Made by a program: the position numbers and the translations under genes. From Geomesophilobacter sediminis (GTDB taxonomy: Bacteria > Desulfobacterota > Desulfuromonadia > Geobacterales > Geobacteraceae), in NCBI RefSeq assembly GCF_016458275.1, contig NZ_JAEMHM010000009.1:62001-126000 (forward strand): a DNA stretch of 64,000 nucleotides. The letters run 5' to 3'. Below, one piece after another: positions 1 to 7,841 of this stretch (positions are counted from its first letter, which is position 1; every line of letters begins with the position of its first letter). The notes under the pieces are model-generated. The model ran no database searches. It was not told the origin of the DNA and saw only the letters and a list, made by a program, of their open reading frames with translations.

Positions 1-539
1 ATCGAGTCGAGCGTGTTGACCGCCTTGTACGCGGCGGCAAGTGCCGGACCACCTAACAGCAGGTAAAAAAGCGGCGCGATGACCCCGTCCGAGGTGTTCT
101 CGGCAACCGTTTCCACCGCGCCCCGGATCAGCTCCTCCTCCCCGAGATGCTCGGTTTCGCGTCCGACAATCCAGGAAAGCGCCACCCTGCCACCGGCGAG
201 ATCCCCCTGTTCCAGGGCAGCCGCCACCTTCCGCGACTCGCCATGGAGGGAACGCGCCGCCAGACAAACCCAGCCGATGTAGAGACCGACGCCGATTCCT
301 GCCGCCGGCGCGAAGCGCCAAGCCAGCGCGAGCAGCGCGGAAACAAGCCCATAGGTCGTCCCTGCCACGACTACCAGAAGGGCCACGCCAGCCAGCCGTT
401 GGTTGCCGAAAAGCCGCCGCAGCTTAGGCTCCAAGAAAGATATGAACTTTCCGATCGCCACCACCGGATGCGGCAGGAAGCGCGGATCACCCAAGGCGAA
501 ATCCAGCAGCACCGCGCCGACGACGAGGACGATGTCCAT
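1..539 (-). CDS. cbiB: CbiB/CobD adenosylcobinamide-phosphate synthase (3' part beyond window edge)
   Basis: Integral membrane enzyme that joins the aminopropanol (phosphate) arm to adenosylcobyric acid late in cobalamin synthesis. The reading frame from the ATG at 539 is open to base 1, so only about 179 N-terminal residues are seen. It opens with a hydrophobic helix followed by the family signature FALGDPRFLPHPVVAIG, and near the edge carries VETVAENTSDGVIAPLFY and AYKAVNTLDS, both hallmarks of CbiB. The start is preceded by GGGAAGAG; an in-frame GTG at 554 is possible but has no ribosome binding site. It lies 55 nt downstream of the cbiH-cbiP fusion on the same strand, as last visible gene of the cobalamin operon. 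Confidence 0.93.
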   Translation of the reverse strand, partial: MDIVLVVGAVLLDFALGDPRFLPHPVVAIGKFISFLEPKLRRLFGNQRLAGVALLVVVAGTTYGLVSALLALAWRFAPAAGIGVGLYIGWVCLAARSLHGESRKVAAALEQGDLAGGRVALSWIVGRETEHLGEEELIRGAVETVAENTSDGVIAPLFYLLLGGPALAAAYKAVNTLDS

Positions 540-594
540 CTCTTCCCGGCTCACGACAGGAGCTGCGCCAACGGTTGCGTGAGCGAGCCCGGCG

Positions 595-3132
595 TCATCC
601 GAGGCACCCGGCAACCGGCTCGCCGCAGATAGTAAAAATCCGCTCCAGGTCCAGGTGCTTTTCCAGGTGATCGGCCAACTGATCGAGGGGATCGGTCCCG
701 GCAACCGTTGCTTCACGCTCGGCAACCCCCCTGGCGCGGCGCAGCCGGTTCAACAATGCCGTGCGGAAGCCGTGGTTGTCGAAGATCCCGTGCAGGTAGG
801 TTCCGAAGACGCGGCCGTCCTCCGAGACGGCACCGTCACCCAAGGTGACCGCCGCACCGGAGCGCTCGGCAAGGGTGGCAAACGGAGCGGCGTGGGGCCC
901 GAGCGTGGTTTCACCCATATGGATCTCGTAACCCGCCACGTCCGGCCCGCATCCCGGTGCCACCGCAAGCCCGGCATCGGTCAGCCGCCCGGTGACCCGG
1001 TGGGTTTTCTTGCTCCCGATCAGCGTGGTTTGAACGTCAAGCAACCCGAGCCCGGTGGCCTCATCGACGTCGCTTTCCACGCGCTCCGGATCGGCGACGC
1101 AGGTGCCGAGGATCTGGTAGCCGCCGCAGATCCCGGCGATCATGCCGCGATAGCCGCGGATCGCATCGAAGAAGCCCACTTCACGCATGCTATTGAGATC
1201 GGCAATGGTCGACTTGGTGCCCGGGATAACCACCAGGTCGAAGCGGTCCAGACCTTCCGGAGCGTCGAGATAGCAGAGTTCGACGTCCGGCTCGCGTTCC
1301 AGGGCGGCGAAGTCGGTGTAGTTGGAAATACGCCCCAGCCGTACGACGCCGATCTTCAAAGGCGCCGCCGAGGCACCCGGGCGGGTGCTCCGTTTGCGCA
1401 GGGCAACGCTGTCTTCTTCGGGGACGGCAAAGCCGGTAAACCAGGGGACCACGCCCAGAACGGGGACGCCGGTCTTCGCTTCGACGAGGTCGATGCCCGA
1501 TTTAAGCAGGGAGGCATCGCCGCGGAACTTGTTGATCACGATCCCTTTAACCTGCGCCCGTTCGGCCGGTTCGAGGAGCTCGAAGGTACCGACGATCTGG
1601 GCGAAGACTCCGCCGCGGTCGATGTCGGCGATGAGGATGGCGGGAGCCCCGGCCATCTCGGCGGCCTTGAGGTTGGCGATGTCGTGCGCCTTGAGGTTCA
1701 CCTCGGCAATACTCCCCGCCCCTTCCATGACCACGAATGAGTAGCGGGACTTCAGGCGCTCGAAGCTTTCCCGCACCTTTTCGAAGGCGACCGGCTTGTA
1801 CTGGTGGTACTGCTTCACCGCCATGTTGCCGACCACCCGTCCCTGGACGATGACCTGGCTTCCCAGGTCCGAGTTCGGCTTGAGCAGGACCGGGTTCATG
1901 TCGGTGTGGGGCTCGATGCCGCAGGCTTCCGCCTGGACCGCCTGGGCACGGCCGATCTCGCCCCCCTCCGGAGTGACCGCCGAGTTGAGCGCCATGTTCT
2001 GGGATTTGAACGGTGCCACGGCAATGCCGCGCCGCTTGAGGACCCGGCAGAAACCCGCCGCCAGGACGGATTTGCCGACATCGGAGCCGGTGCCGCAGAA
2101 CATCACCGCACGGGGAGAAACCGGGGATCGGGGGTCGCGGGTCTGGGGTCGGGGGGAATCGGTGGCCGATGCGGCGGCCACACCTGTAGGAGCGGCATTC
2201 CTGCCGCGATCCGCGCTGCCGGAAGTCAAGGTCGGTTCCAAACCTTCAGCCGCCGCAGTGGCATCCACTGTGGGAGCGCCATTCCCGGCGCGATCAACTG
2301 CGTCGGTTCGCGCCAGGAATGGCGCTCCCACCGAGTTGGCGCTGGCCATCGTGGCGGCGTCGACATCTGCCTTCCGGGACCGCGTGCGGTGCGATCCATC
2401 GGTGGTGTAGCCGCGGGGAGTGAGGATCCGGCCGTCACGTAAAAGCCTCGTGGCGCTGTTGCCGACGATGACGATGGAGAACATGTCAATGGGATGCTGC
2501 AGCATGTCGCCGAGGGTCGTGATGATCCGCTCTTCCCCGTCGCGGCAGGCGTTTCTCACGATGCCGACGGGAACTTCCGTCCCGCGGGCTTCGATGAGGA
2601 TCGCGGCAGCCTCTTCGATCTGGGTGACCCGCCCCTTGCTGCGCGGGTTGTAGAGGGCGACGACGAAGTCCGCAGCTGCCGCGGCCTTGAGCCGCAGCCG
2701 GATGGTCTCCCACGGCGTCATCAGGTCGGAAAGGGAGATGACGGCGAAGTCGTGCATGAGCGGCGCGCCGAGGACGGAGGCGGCCGCCTGCACCGCCGAG
2801 ACGCCGGGGATGATGACGATCTCCAGGTCGGAATCCATGTCATCGGCGAGTTCCAAGGCCAGTCCGGCCATGCCGTAGACGCCGGCGTCACCGCTGGAGA
2901 CGAGGGCCACCGTTTTGCCGGTGGCGGCGATGTCGATAGCCTGCCGGCAGCGTTCCACCTCGCGCATCATGCCCGAGGAGACGACCTCTTTTTGAGCCAA
3001 AATCGGCTCGATCAGATCGAGGTAGGTCTTATAGCCGACGATGACATCTGCGCCGTCGATGGCGGCGCGGGCCTCGAAGGTCATATGATTCAGCCCGCCC
3101 GGGCCAATGCCTACCACACTCAATTTGGACAT
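595..3132 (-). CDS. cobJ-cobQ: CbiH/CobJ-CbiP/CobQ fusion: precorrin-3B C17-methyltransferase plus cobyric acid synthase
   Basis: Bifunctional 845-residue protein. Residues about 1-248 are a tetrapyrrole SAM methyltransferase of the CbiH/CobJ type (VGIGPGGLNHMT and SSGDAGVYGMAG), which contracts the ring by methylating C17. Residues about 344-845 are the glutamine-dependent cobyric acid a,c... amidase family member CbiP/CobQ (GTGSDVGKS P-loop-like motif, GATase nucleophile motif AGICGGYQILG, and GTYLHGIF). The two are normally separate genes. The roughly 90-residue linker (about 249-340) is low in conserved residues and is encoded by REP-type repeats (2185-2333). Start chosen at ATG 3132 with GAGG upstream; a TTG seven codons earlier is weaker. 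It follows a GxxExxY cassette that separates it from cbiG. Confidence 0.95.
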   Translation of the reverse strand: MSKLSVVGIGPGGLNHMTFEARAAIDGADVIVGYKTYLDLIEPILAQKEVVSSGMMREVERCRQAIDIAATGKTVALVSSGDAGVYGMAGLALELADDMDSDLEIVIIPGVSAVQAAASVLGAPLMHDFAVISLSDLMTPWETIRLRLKAAAAADFVVALYNPRSKGRVTQIEEAAAILIEARGTEVPVGIVRNACRDGEERIITTLGDMLQHPIDMFSIVIVGNSATRLLRDGRILTPRGYTTDGSHRTRSRKADVDAATMASANSVGAPFLARTDAVDRAGNGAPTVDATAAAEGLEPTLTSGSADRGRNAAPTGVAAASATDSPRPQTRDPRSPVSPRAVMFCGTGSDVGKSVLAAGFCRVLKRRGIAVAPFKSQNMALNSAVTPEGGEIGRAQAVQAEACGIEPHTDMNPVLLKPNSDLGSQVIVQGRVVGNMAVKQYHQYKPVAFEKVRESFERLKSRYSFVVMEGAGSIAEVNLKAHDIANLKAAEMAGAPAILIADIDRGGVFAQIVGTFELLEPAERAQVKGIVINKFRGDASLLKSGIDLVEAKTGVPVLGVVPWFTGFAVPEEDSVALRKRSTRPGASAAPLKIGVVRLGRISNYTDFAALEREPDVELCYLDAPEGLDRFDLVVIPGTKSTIADLNSMREVGFFDAIRGYRGMIAGICGGYQILGTCVADPERVESDVDEATGLGLLDVQTTLIGSKKTHRVTGRLTDAGLAVAPGCGPDVAGYEIHMGETTLGPHAAPFATLAERSGAAVTLGDGAVSEDGRVFGTYLHGIFDNHGFRTALLNRLRRARGVAEREATVAGTDPLDQLADHLEKHLDLERIFTICGEPVAGCLG
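2185..2333. repeat. Three REP-like units inside the CbiH-CbiP linker
   Basis: Three copies of the dispersed palindromic unit TGTRGGAGCG-NCATTCC-NGNCGCGATC: 2185-2211 (direct), 2269-2294 (direct) and 2309-2332 (inverted). The same unit occurs in intergenic gaps elsewhere in the window (13242, 14943, 18862, 29118-29256, 60754, 61441). Here it is translated, giving linker segments such as VGAPFLAR and NGAPT. Confidence 0.9.
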
Positions 3133-3148
3133 CAAACAAACCTCATTT

Positions 3149-3702
3149 AACAAGGATGAACAGGATAGACAGGATATTAGATCTTGAGACCTTGTATTGC
3201 ATATCCATCTGCACTTGAACTAAAAAGCCTTTTGAATTCAAGCTTTGGATTTCCAAAGTTAATCAAAAGCCCGACCTGAATACCTGTTGCTCTCAGGTAA
3301 TTTATTGTCTGAGCCATGTGCTCCGGTGCTATTGCTTTACACGCCTTCAGTTCAACGATCACTCGGTTTTCGACCACAATGTCAGCCTTAAATTCTCCTA
3401 CATTTTCTCCACGGAACTTTACGGACAAAGGCACCTGATTATCAACAATGAGACCTTTTTGTTTCAAAGCTAATAGAAGTGAATTTTCGTAGACAGATTC
3501 CAGGAATCCGGCACCTAGCTCGTTTATTACCTCGAAGCTCGCTTCAAGAATCTTCCCAGTAACGTCTTCATGAAGAAGTGCCATAACCTCGACCTCCCAT
3601 TAGAAAAAAGGATGAACAGGTTATACATGACACACCATCCAAATCCAGCAGCTGTTATTCGAAAAAAAGTTCCTTATCCTGTTAATCCTGTGCATCCTTG
3701 TT
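3149..3702. mobile_element. 554-bp cassette: GxxExxY gene between 28-bp inverted repeats
   Basis: The left arm (3149-3176, built from repeats of ACAGGAT with a 9-10 bp period) and the right arm (3674-3702) are inverted copies differing at only a few positions over 28 bp. Between them is one gene, the GxxExxY protein on the minus strand, plus an extra partial arm-like motif at 3608-3620. The right arm overlaps the end of cbiG and supplies its last codons and stop. The layout suggests a small mobile or mobilisable cassette. No transposase is present, so mobility is inference. Confidence 0.6.
3177..3584 (-). CDS. GxxExxY protein (PD-(D/E)XK-like family), copy 1
   Basis: A 135-residue soluble protein of the GxxExxY family. 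The naming motif is G26-F-L-E29-S-V-Y32. A D68...E78-L-K80 arrangement (D-x9-E-x-K) resembles the PD-(D/E)XK nuclease active site, and the family is generally classed near that fold; actual function is unknown. It ends with the shared block HMAQTINYLRATG...LLINFGNPKLEFKR. It lies within the cobalamin operon between cbiG and cbiH, in the same orientation, bracketed by inverted repeats. It is AT-richer than the flanking cbi genes, a sign of transfer. A clear relative with roughly half its residues identical lies at 26264-26662. Confidence 0.88.
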   Translation of the reverse strand: MALLHEDVTGKILEASFEVINELGAGFLESVYENSLLLALKQKGLIVDNQVPLSVKFRGENVGEFKADIVVENRVIVELKACKAIAPEHMAQTINYLRATGIQVGLLINFGNPKLEFKRLFSSSADGYAIQGLKI

Positions 3703-4749
3703 AGATAACGCCTCTGCAACCGCCAAGGTGACGTTGCCGCTTTTAACTTTGCGCAGGATGATCCGGCCCCCGCAGGAGGCGAGCAGGGCCGCGGGCTCGG
3801 CGACGCCTTTCGCCCCGATCGCCGCCAGCGCATGTTCGGAGGGGGGAGAGGGAATTTCCACCTCGTTCAACTCGGCGCTTTCGAAGGAAACCAGCGGCAA
3901 CCGCGCCAGCGCGGCGAATTCCACCAGCCCCGGTTCGCTGCGCTTGGCGGCGGCAGTTGCCACACAACGCACCCCGCGCAGCGAAATCCCCAGCTGTTCC
4001 AGGTTCTCCCGCACCACGGCCTCGATCTCCGCCGCAGAAGTCCCCTTGTTGCAACCGATGCCGAGGAATTTCCGCCTCGGCCGCAAGACCAGGATCCGCT
4101 CCCCGGCACGCTCCGCCGGAACGACGGCGTCGGTGACGAAAACATACCCGGCGGCGCCGGCGGCCAAGGCATCATCCACGCGGTCATGGAAGATGACCTC
4201 GCCGCGTCCCCCGAAGTAGCGCTGTACCGCACCGGAAGGGTCCACCACCGCGATCGGCTCCCCTTCCAAAAGCAGCGCATTCAGGTACTTCACCTGGCCC
4301 AGGTCGTCGATCTCCCAGTGGTGTTCCTTGGCCAGCATGTCGAAGGAGGGAAGGTCGTTGGCGTCGGTCGCGGTGGTGACGACCGGAACGCTCCCGGTGA
4401 GGGCGGCACAGCTTCGGGCCAGGGCATTGGCTCCGCCGAGATGGCCGGAAAGGAGGGAGATGGCGAACCGGCCGGCATCGTCGATGGCCACCACCGCAGG
4501 ATCGGTGTCCTTCGATCGCAGCAGGGGTGCCACGGTGCGGACCACGATCCCGGTCGCCATGATGAAGACGAAACCTTCGTATTCAAGCCACAACCGCTCG
4601 ACCAGTTCGCGCACCCCACCGGAGAACGCGGCCGCCTTCCCGGTCGCGAAGCGCTCCGTCACGAACAGTTCCCCCTTGGGGAATCCCTCGAGCAACACCT
4701 GTCCCAGCCGGGCCCCGTTTCGGGTTATGGCGATGATGGCTACACGCAT
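3682..4749 (-). CDS. cbiG: CbiG cobalt-precorrin-5A hydrolase
   Basis: Opens the delta-lactone ring of cobalt-precorrin-5A and releases acetaldehyde, a step specific to the oxygen-independent pathway. The 355-residue protein has the N-terminal and middle CbiG regions (FIMATGIVVRTVAPLL, ISLLSGHLGGANALA) and the C-terminal CbiG_C domain with LGIGCNKGTSAAEIEA near residue 230. The length is normal for the family. The final codons (N-K-D-A-Q-D-stop) coincide with the right inverted repeat of the GxxExxY cassette, so the native C-terminus was probably replaced by repeat sequence. The start at 4749 has no strong Shine-Dalgarno. It lies between cbiF (upstream) and the cassette. Confidence 0.95.
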   Translation of the reverse strand: MRVAIIAITRNGARLGQVLLEGFPKGELFVTERFATGKAAAFSGGVRELVERLWLEYEGFVFIMATGIVVRTVAPLLRSKDTDPAVVAIDDAGRFAISLLSGHLGGANALARSCAALTGSVPVVTTATDANDLPSFDMLAKEHHWEIDDLGQVKYLNALLLEGEPIAVVDPSGAVQRYFGGRGEVIFHDRVDDALAAGAAGYVFVTDAVVPAERAGERILVLRPRRKFLGIGCNKGTSAAEIEAVVRENLEQLGISLRGVRCVATAAAKRSEPGLVEFAALARLPLVSFESAELNEVEIPSPPSEHALAAIGAKGVAEPAALLASCGGRIILRKVKSGNVTLAVAEALSNKDAQD

Positions 4750-4753
4750 ATGT

Positions 4754-4840
4754 CAATGCGCAATGAACAACGAACCATGAGCAGAGGCAGTGACTGGATC
4801 AGCAGTCCTGCCCATTGCTCTTTGCTCATCGCTCATTGCC
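4754..4840. repeat. Imperfect inverted repeat of CAATGAGCAATG type
   Basis: The gap between cbiF and cbiG starts with CAATGCGCAATGAACAACG and ends with the roughly complementary CATTGCTCTTTGCTCATCG, separated by about 35 nt. It could fold as a long imperfect hairpin in the operon transcript. It resembles the dispersed intergenic repeats elsewhere in the window but has no second copy here. Confidence 0.5.
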
Positions 4841-4841
4841 T

Positions 4842-5606
4842 TCACGCTCTGAACTCGTGGCTGAAGTCTTTGTCGTAGAGTTGGGATTTGGCGGCGAGGC
4901 CGGCGGTGCGGGCGTTCAGGACGTCGCCGACGATGATCAGCGCCTGCTTGCCGATGCCGGCTTCCCGTACTTTTCCCGCGATGTCGGCCAGCGTTCCTTC
5001 GATGACCTGCTGGTCCGGCCAGGTGGCGCGCGCCACGATGGCAACCGGCGTCTCCGGTTGGTAGGCCCCTTCGAGCAGCTCGGCCACCACCTTCTCGATC
5101 ATCCCGATGGAAAGGTAGATCAGCATGGTGGCACCGATGCGCGCGATCTCACCCAGCCGCTCCCGCTCCGGAACCGGGGTACGTCCGGCGATCCGGGTGA
5201 TGATCACCGTCTGGCTCACCTCGGGGAGGGTCAGCTCCTGCTTGAGCGCCGCCGCGGCGGCAAAGGCACTGGTCACCCCCGGCACCACCTCGTAGGCAAC
5301 TCCATACCGGTCGAGCTCGGCCATCTGTTCCTGAATGGCGCCGTATATGGAGGGATCGCCGGTGTGCAACCGCACCACCTTTTTCCCGGCGACCGCCGCG
5401 TGGACCAGTGCCTCGGTGGTCTCCTCCAGCGTCATGCCGGCTGAATCGAAGACCTCCGCGTTCGGCGCATAGCGCAACACCAGCTCGCGGTCGACCAGGC
5501 TTCCCGCGAAGACGATGACATCGGCTTCGGAAAGGAGGCGCGCCCCCTTCACCGTGATCAGTTCCGCATCTCCGGGCCCGGCTCCGACAAAGTAAACGAT
5601 GGCCAA
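4842..5606 (-). CDS. cbiF: CbiF/CobM precorrin-4 C11-methyltransferase
   Basis: SAM-dependent methylase of C11 on the corrin ring. The 254-residue protein carries the family's N-terminal VGAGPGDAELIT and the HTGDPSIYGA substrate/SAM loop near residue 100, then VVPGVTSAFAAAAAL. The start codon is TTG at 5606, chosen because GGAGG lies seven bases upstream and the next motif begins three residues later. It is the third methylase of the operon, about 140 nt downstream of cbiL with a family-2 repeat in between. Confidence 0.96.
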   Translation of the reverse strand: MAIVYFVGAGPGDAELITVKGARLLSEADVIVFAGSLVDRELVLRYAPNAEVFDSAGMTLEETTEALVHAAVAGKKVVRLHTGDPSIYGAIQEQMAELDRYGVAYEVVPGVTSAFAAAAALKQELTLPEVSQTVIITRIAGRTPVPERERLGEIARIGATMLIYLSIGMIEKVVAELLEGAYQPETPVAIVARATWPDQQVIEGTLADIAGKVREAGIGKQALIIVGDVLNARTAGLAAKSQLYDKDFSHEFRA

Positions 5607-5684
5607 CGTTATTCCTCCAGAATTGCAGACGCCCCAATCGGGGCGACAGACAAACGGTTGAAATATGCCTTAAGACAGGGTCTT

Positions 5685-5728
5685 AAGTCCCCCTTTGCAA
5701 AAGGGGGATTTAGGGGGATTTGCCTTTT
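5685..5728. repeat. CCCCCTTTGCAAAGGGGG repeat (family 2), cbiL-cbiF gap
   Basis: Contains CCCCCTTTGCAAAAGGGGG followed by ATTTAGGGGGATTTGCC. The same two-part motif recurs at 13304-13410, 15075-15176, 22722-22766 and 44542-44586. The palindromic core could form a hairpin within the cbi operon mRNA. Confidence 0.85.
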
Positions 5729-5743
5729 CCAGAACCTTGAGCG

Positions 5744-6445
5744 TTACTTCTTCACGATCAACATGGAAAGGTAATCGAGCTTCTCGCCCTTCAGGGCTTC
5801 CAGGTCGAAGCGGACCTCTTCCTCGCTCGATCCGACCCGACGCACGAAGACCCCGTTTCTCTCCAGCCCCATCTCCTTGAGCACGCCGTAGATCCGGTCG
5901 AAGACCCGGTTCACCTTCATGAGGACGACGGTGTCGAACTGGCTGAGGGTTTCCTTCAGCTCCTCGTCCTCGTAGGTGGCGGGAAGGACCGCGATCCGCT
6001 CTCCCCCAAGCCCAAGCGGGACGCCGGCGGCGGCCGATGCGGCGAGGATACTGGAAATGCCCGGCACCACCTCGATCTCGATCTCGGGGTGCCGGGCCTG
6101 CAGGATGCGGTGCAGGTAAAGGTAGGTGGAGTAGAGGAAGGGATCCCCGATGGTGATGAAGGCGACCGACTTACCCTGGGCGATCCGCTGGCAGACCTGC
6201 TCGGCGGCCTCCTCCCAGAAGGTGTCGAGCCCCTGCTGGTCCTTCTTCATCGGGAAGAGCTGGACCAGCACCTCCTGACGGCTACGGTCGATGAATTCCT
6301 CGACGATGGAGAGCGCGTAGCTCCCCCCTTCCGCACCGCCGGTCGGCGCGCAGATAACGTTCGCATTCCGGATCACCCGCTCCGCCTTCCGGGTCAGGAG
6401 TTCCGGGTCGCCGGGGCCCACCCCGACGGCATAAACCTTTGCCAC
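5744..6445 (-). CDS. cbiL: CbiL/CobI precorrin-2 C20-methyltransferase
   Basis: First ring methylation committed to cobalamin, at C20 of (cobalt-)precorrin-2. The 233-residue protein starts with VGVGPGDPELLTRKAERVI, has TIGDPFLYSTYLYL near residue 100, and EVVPGISSILAASAAAGVPL after it, all typical of this methylase subgroup. The GTG start at 6445 shares its first base with the TAG stop of cbiET (TAGTG), so translation is probably coupled. GGGGAAG upstream is a good ribosome binding site. Confidence 0.95.
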   Translation of the reverse strand: MAKVYAVGVGPGDPELLTRKAERVIRNANVICAPTGGAEGGSYALSIVEEFIDRSRQEVLVQLFPMKKDQQGLDTFWEEAAEQVCQRIAQGKSVAFITIGDPFLYSTYLYLHRILQARHPEIEIEVVPGISSILAASAAAGVPLGLGGERIAVLPATYEDEELKETLSQFDTVVLMKVNRVFDRIYGVLKEMGLERNGVFVRRVGSSEEEVRFDLEALKGEKLDYLSMLIVKK

Positions 6446-7662
6446 TACTCTTCCCCTTTCCAGGCCGTGATCACGTAGACGGGGTTGTGAGCGGCGAACA
6501 TCTTGTATTCAGTGAGGGTGCGGGTCTTCGCGATGTTGACGCAGGTGACCTCGACGGTATAGCCGTGGTCTTCCAGAAACTCGACCGCCTTGGTGAGGGT
6601 GTCCAGGGTCACCGCGTTCAAAACAATGAAACCGTCCGGCTTGAGGCGCTTGTCGACCGCCTCGATGATCTCTTCGAGCATCCCGCCGGAGCCGCCGATG
6701 AAGACGCGGTCCGGGTCCGGCATGTCCTCCAGCCCTTCCGGGGCGAAGGATTCGGTGATCAGGACGTTGCGCGCGGAGAACTTCTTGAGGTTCTCACGCA
6801 GGAAGGAGAGGTACTGCGGGTTCTTCTCCACCGCGTAGATGCGGCCGTTGGGCATGAGGTTGCCGGCCTCGATGGATACGGAACCGCTGCCGGCGCCGAT
6901 GTCCCACAGCACCAGGTCGTCCTGCAGCTGCAGCTTGCCGAGCGTTACCGCCCGGACCTCTTCCTTGGTGATGAGCTTTTTCGCGGTGGCGAATTCGTCG
7001 TCCCGGATGCCGATCATCGGGTAGTTCTGCAGGGTCGGTTCCCAGGTCTTGATGAGGATCAGGATGTTGAGCGGCGAGCAGGAAAGTTCCGCCAGCCCCC
7101 GCACGTCGGTCTTGGTGAACTTTTCGCCGGTGAGCCCCAGGTCCTCGCAGACCCAGGCTTCGTACCCTTCTGCACCCCGGGCGATCAGCTCACGGGCGAT
7201 CACGGCAGGGGTGTTGGTGGCGTCGGTGAGAACGGCGGTCTTCTCGGAGGCGATGATCCGGTCCAAGGCCGGCTTGATGCCGCGGCCGTGGACCGAGACG
7301 AAGGTCGCGTCATCCCACGGCTCCTTGATCCGGGCAAAGGCGTACTGGACGGAGGTGACGTTCGGGTAGATCTCCACCCGGTCCTTGGGGAGGTTGCGCA
7401 GGAGAAACCGCCCGACACCGAAGAAGTTGGGGTCGCCGGAGCCGAGCACCACGGTCATCTTTTCCGTGCTGCGCAGGTATTCCAGCATGATGGAGAGGTC
7501 CTCCAGCAGCCGTTTTTCCCCCGGGAAGTCGGGGAAGATGTCCAAAAGGCGCTGGCTGCCGATCAGTACCTCGGCGTTGTCGATCACCGCCAGGGCCTGT
7601 TTCCCGAACCCTTCCCAACCTTCTATCCCGGCACCGACGAGACAAATTTTCTGTTTCGGCAT
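6445..7662 (-). CDS. cbiET: CbiE-CbiT fusion (CobL): precorrin-6Y C5,15-methyltransferase (decarboxylating)
   Basis: Two-domain 405-residue enzyme. Residues about 1-200 are CbiE (VGAGIEGWEGFG at the start, VLGSGDPNFFG near 80), which methylates C5. Residues about 205-405 are CbiT, a Rossmann-type methyltransferase with the SAM motif DIGAGSGSVSIEAG, which methylates C15 and decarboxylates the acetate chain at C12. Start chosen at ATG 7662 because of GAGGGGAGAG immediately upstream; a longer in-frame start at 7689 lacks support. The stop overlaps the cbiL start. Confidence 0.95.
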   Translation of the reverse strand: MPKQKICLVGAGIEGWEGFGKQALAVIDNAEVLIGSQRLLDIFPDFPGEKRLLEDLSIMLEYLRSTEKMTVVLGSGDPNFFGVGRFLLRNLPKDRVEIYPNVTSVQYAFARIKEPWDDATFVSVHGRGIKPALDRIIASEKTAVLTDATNTPAVIARELIARGAEGYEAWVCEDLGLTGEKFTKTDVRGLAELSCSPLNILILIKTWEPTLQNYPMIGIRDDEFATAKKLITKEEVRAVTLGKLQLQDDLVLWDIGAGSGSVSIEAGNLMPNGRIYAVEKNPQYLSFLRENLKKFSARNVLITESFAPEGLEDMPDPDRVFIGGSGGMLEEIIEAVDKRLKPDGFIVLNAVTLDTLTKAVEFLEDHGYTVEVTCVNIAKTRTLTEYKMFAAHNPVYVITAWKGEE

Positions 7663-7724
7663 GGACTCTCCCCTCTCAAAAAACTGCACAAGAACTTCAA
7701 TAACAGGCTAAAGATCCGCACGAG

Positions 7725-7818
7725 GTCCCTCCCCCTTCAAGGGGGGGGACCGCGCGTGAGCGCGGCTTGCAACAAGCACCCATCCTCACCCCGACCCTCT
7801 CCTTGAAGGAGAGGGAGG
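7725..7818. repeat. 94-bp repeat element (family 3), copy A
   Basis: Begins GTCCCTCCC-CTTCAAGGGGGG, has a central GCGCGTGAGCGCGGCTTG hairpin, then CCCATCCTCACCCC and ends CTCTCCTTGAAGGAGAGGG. A nearly identical 93-bp copy lies at 45605-45697. It fills most of the gap between cbiD and cbiET. Confidence 0.9.
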
Positions 7819-7841
7819 AAGCAGGTTTTGTATCAACCAAG

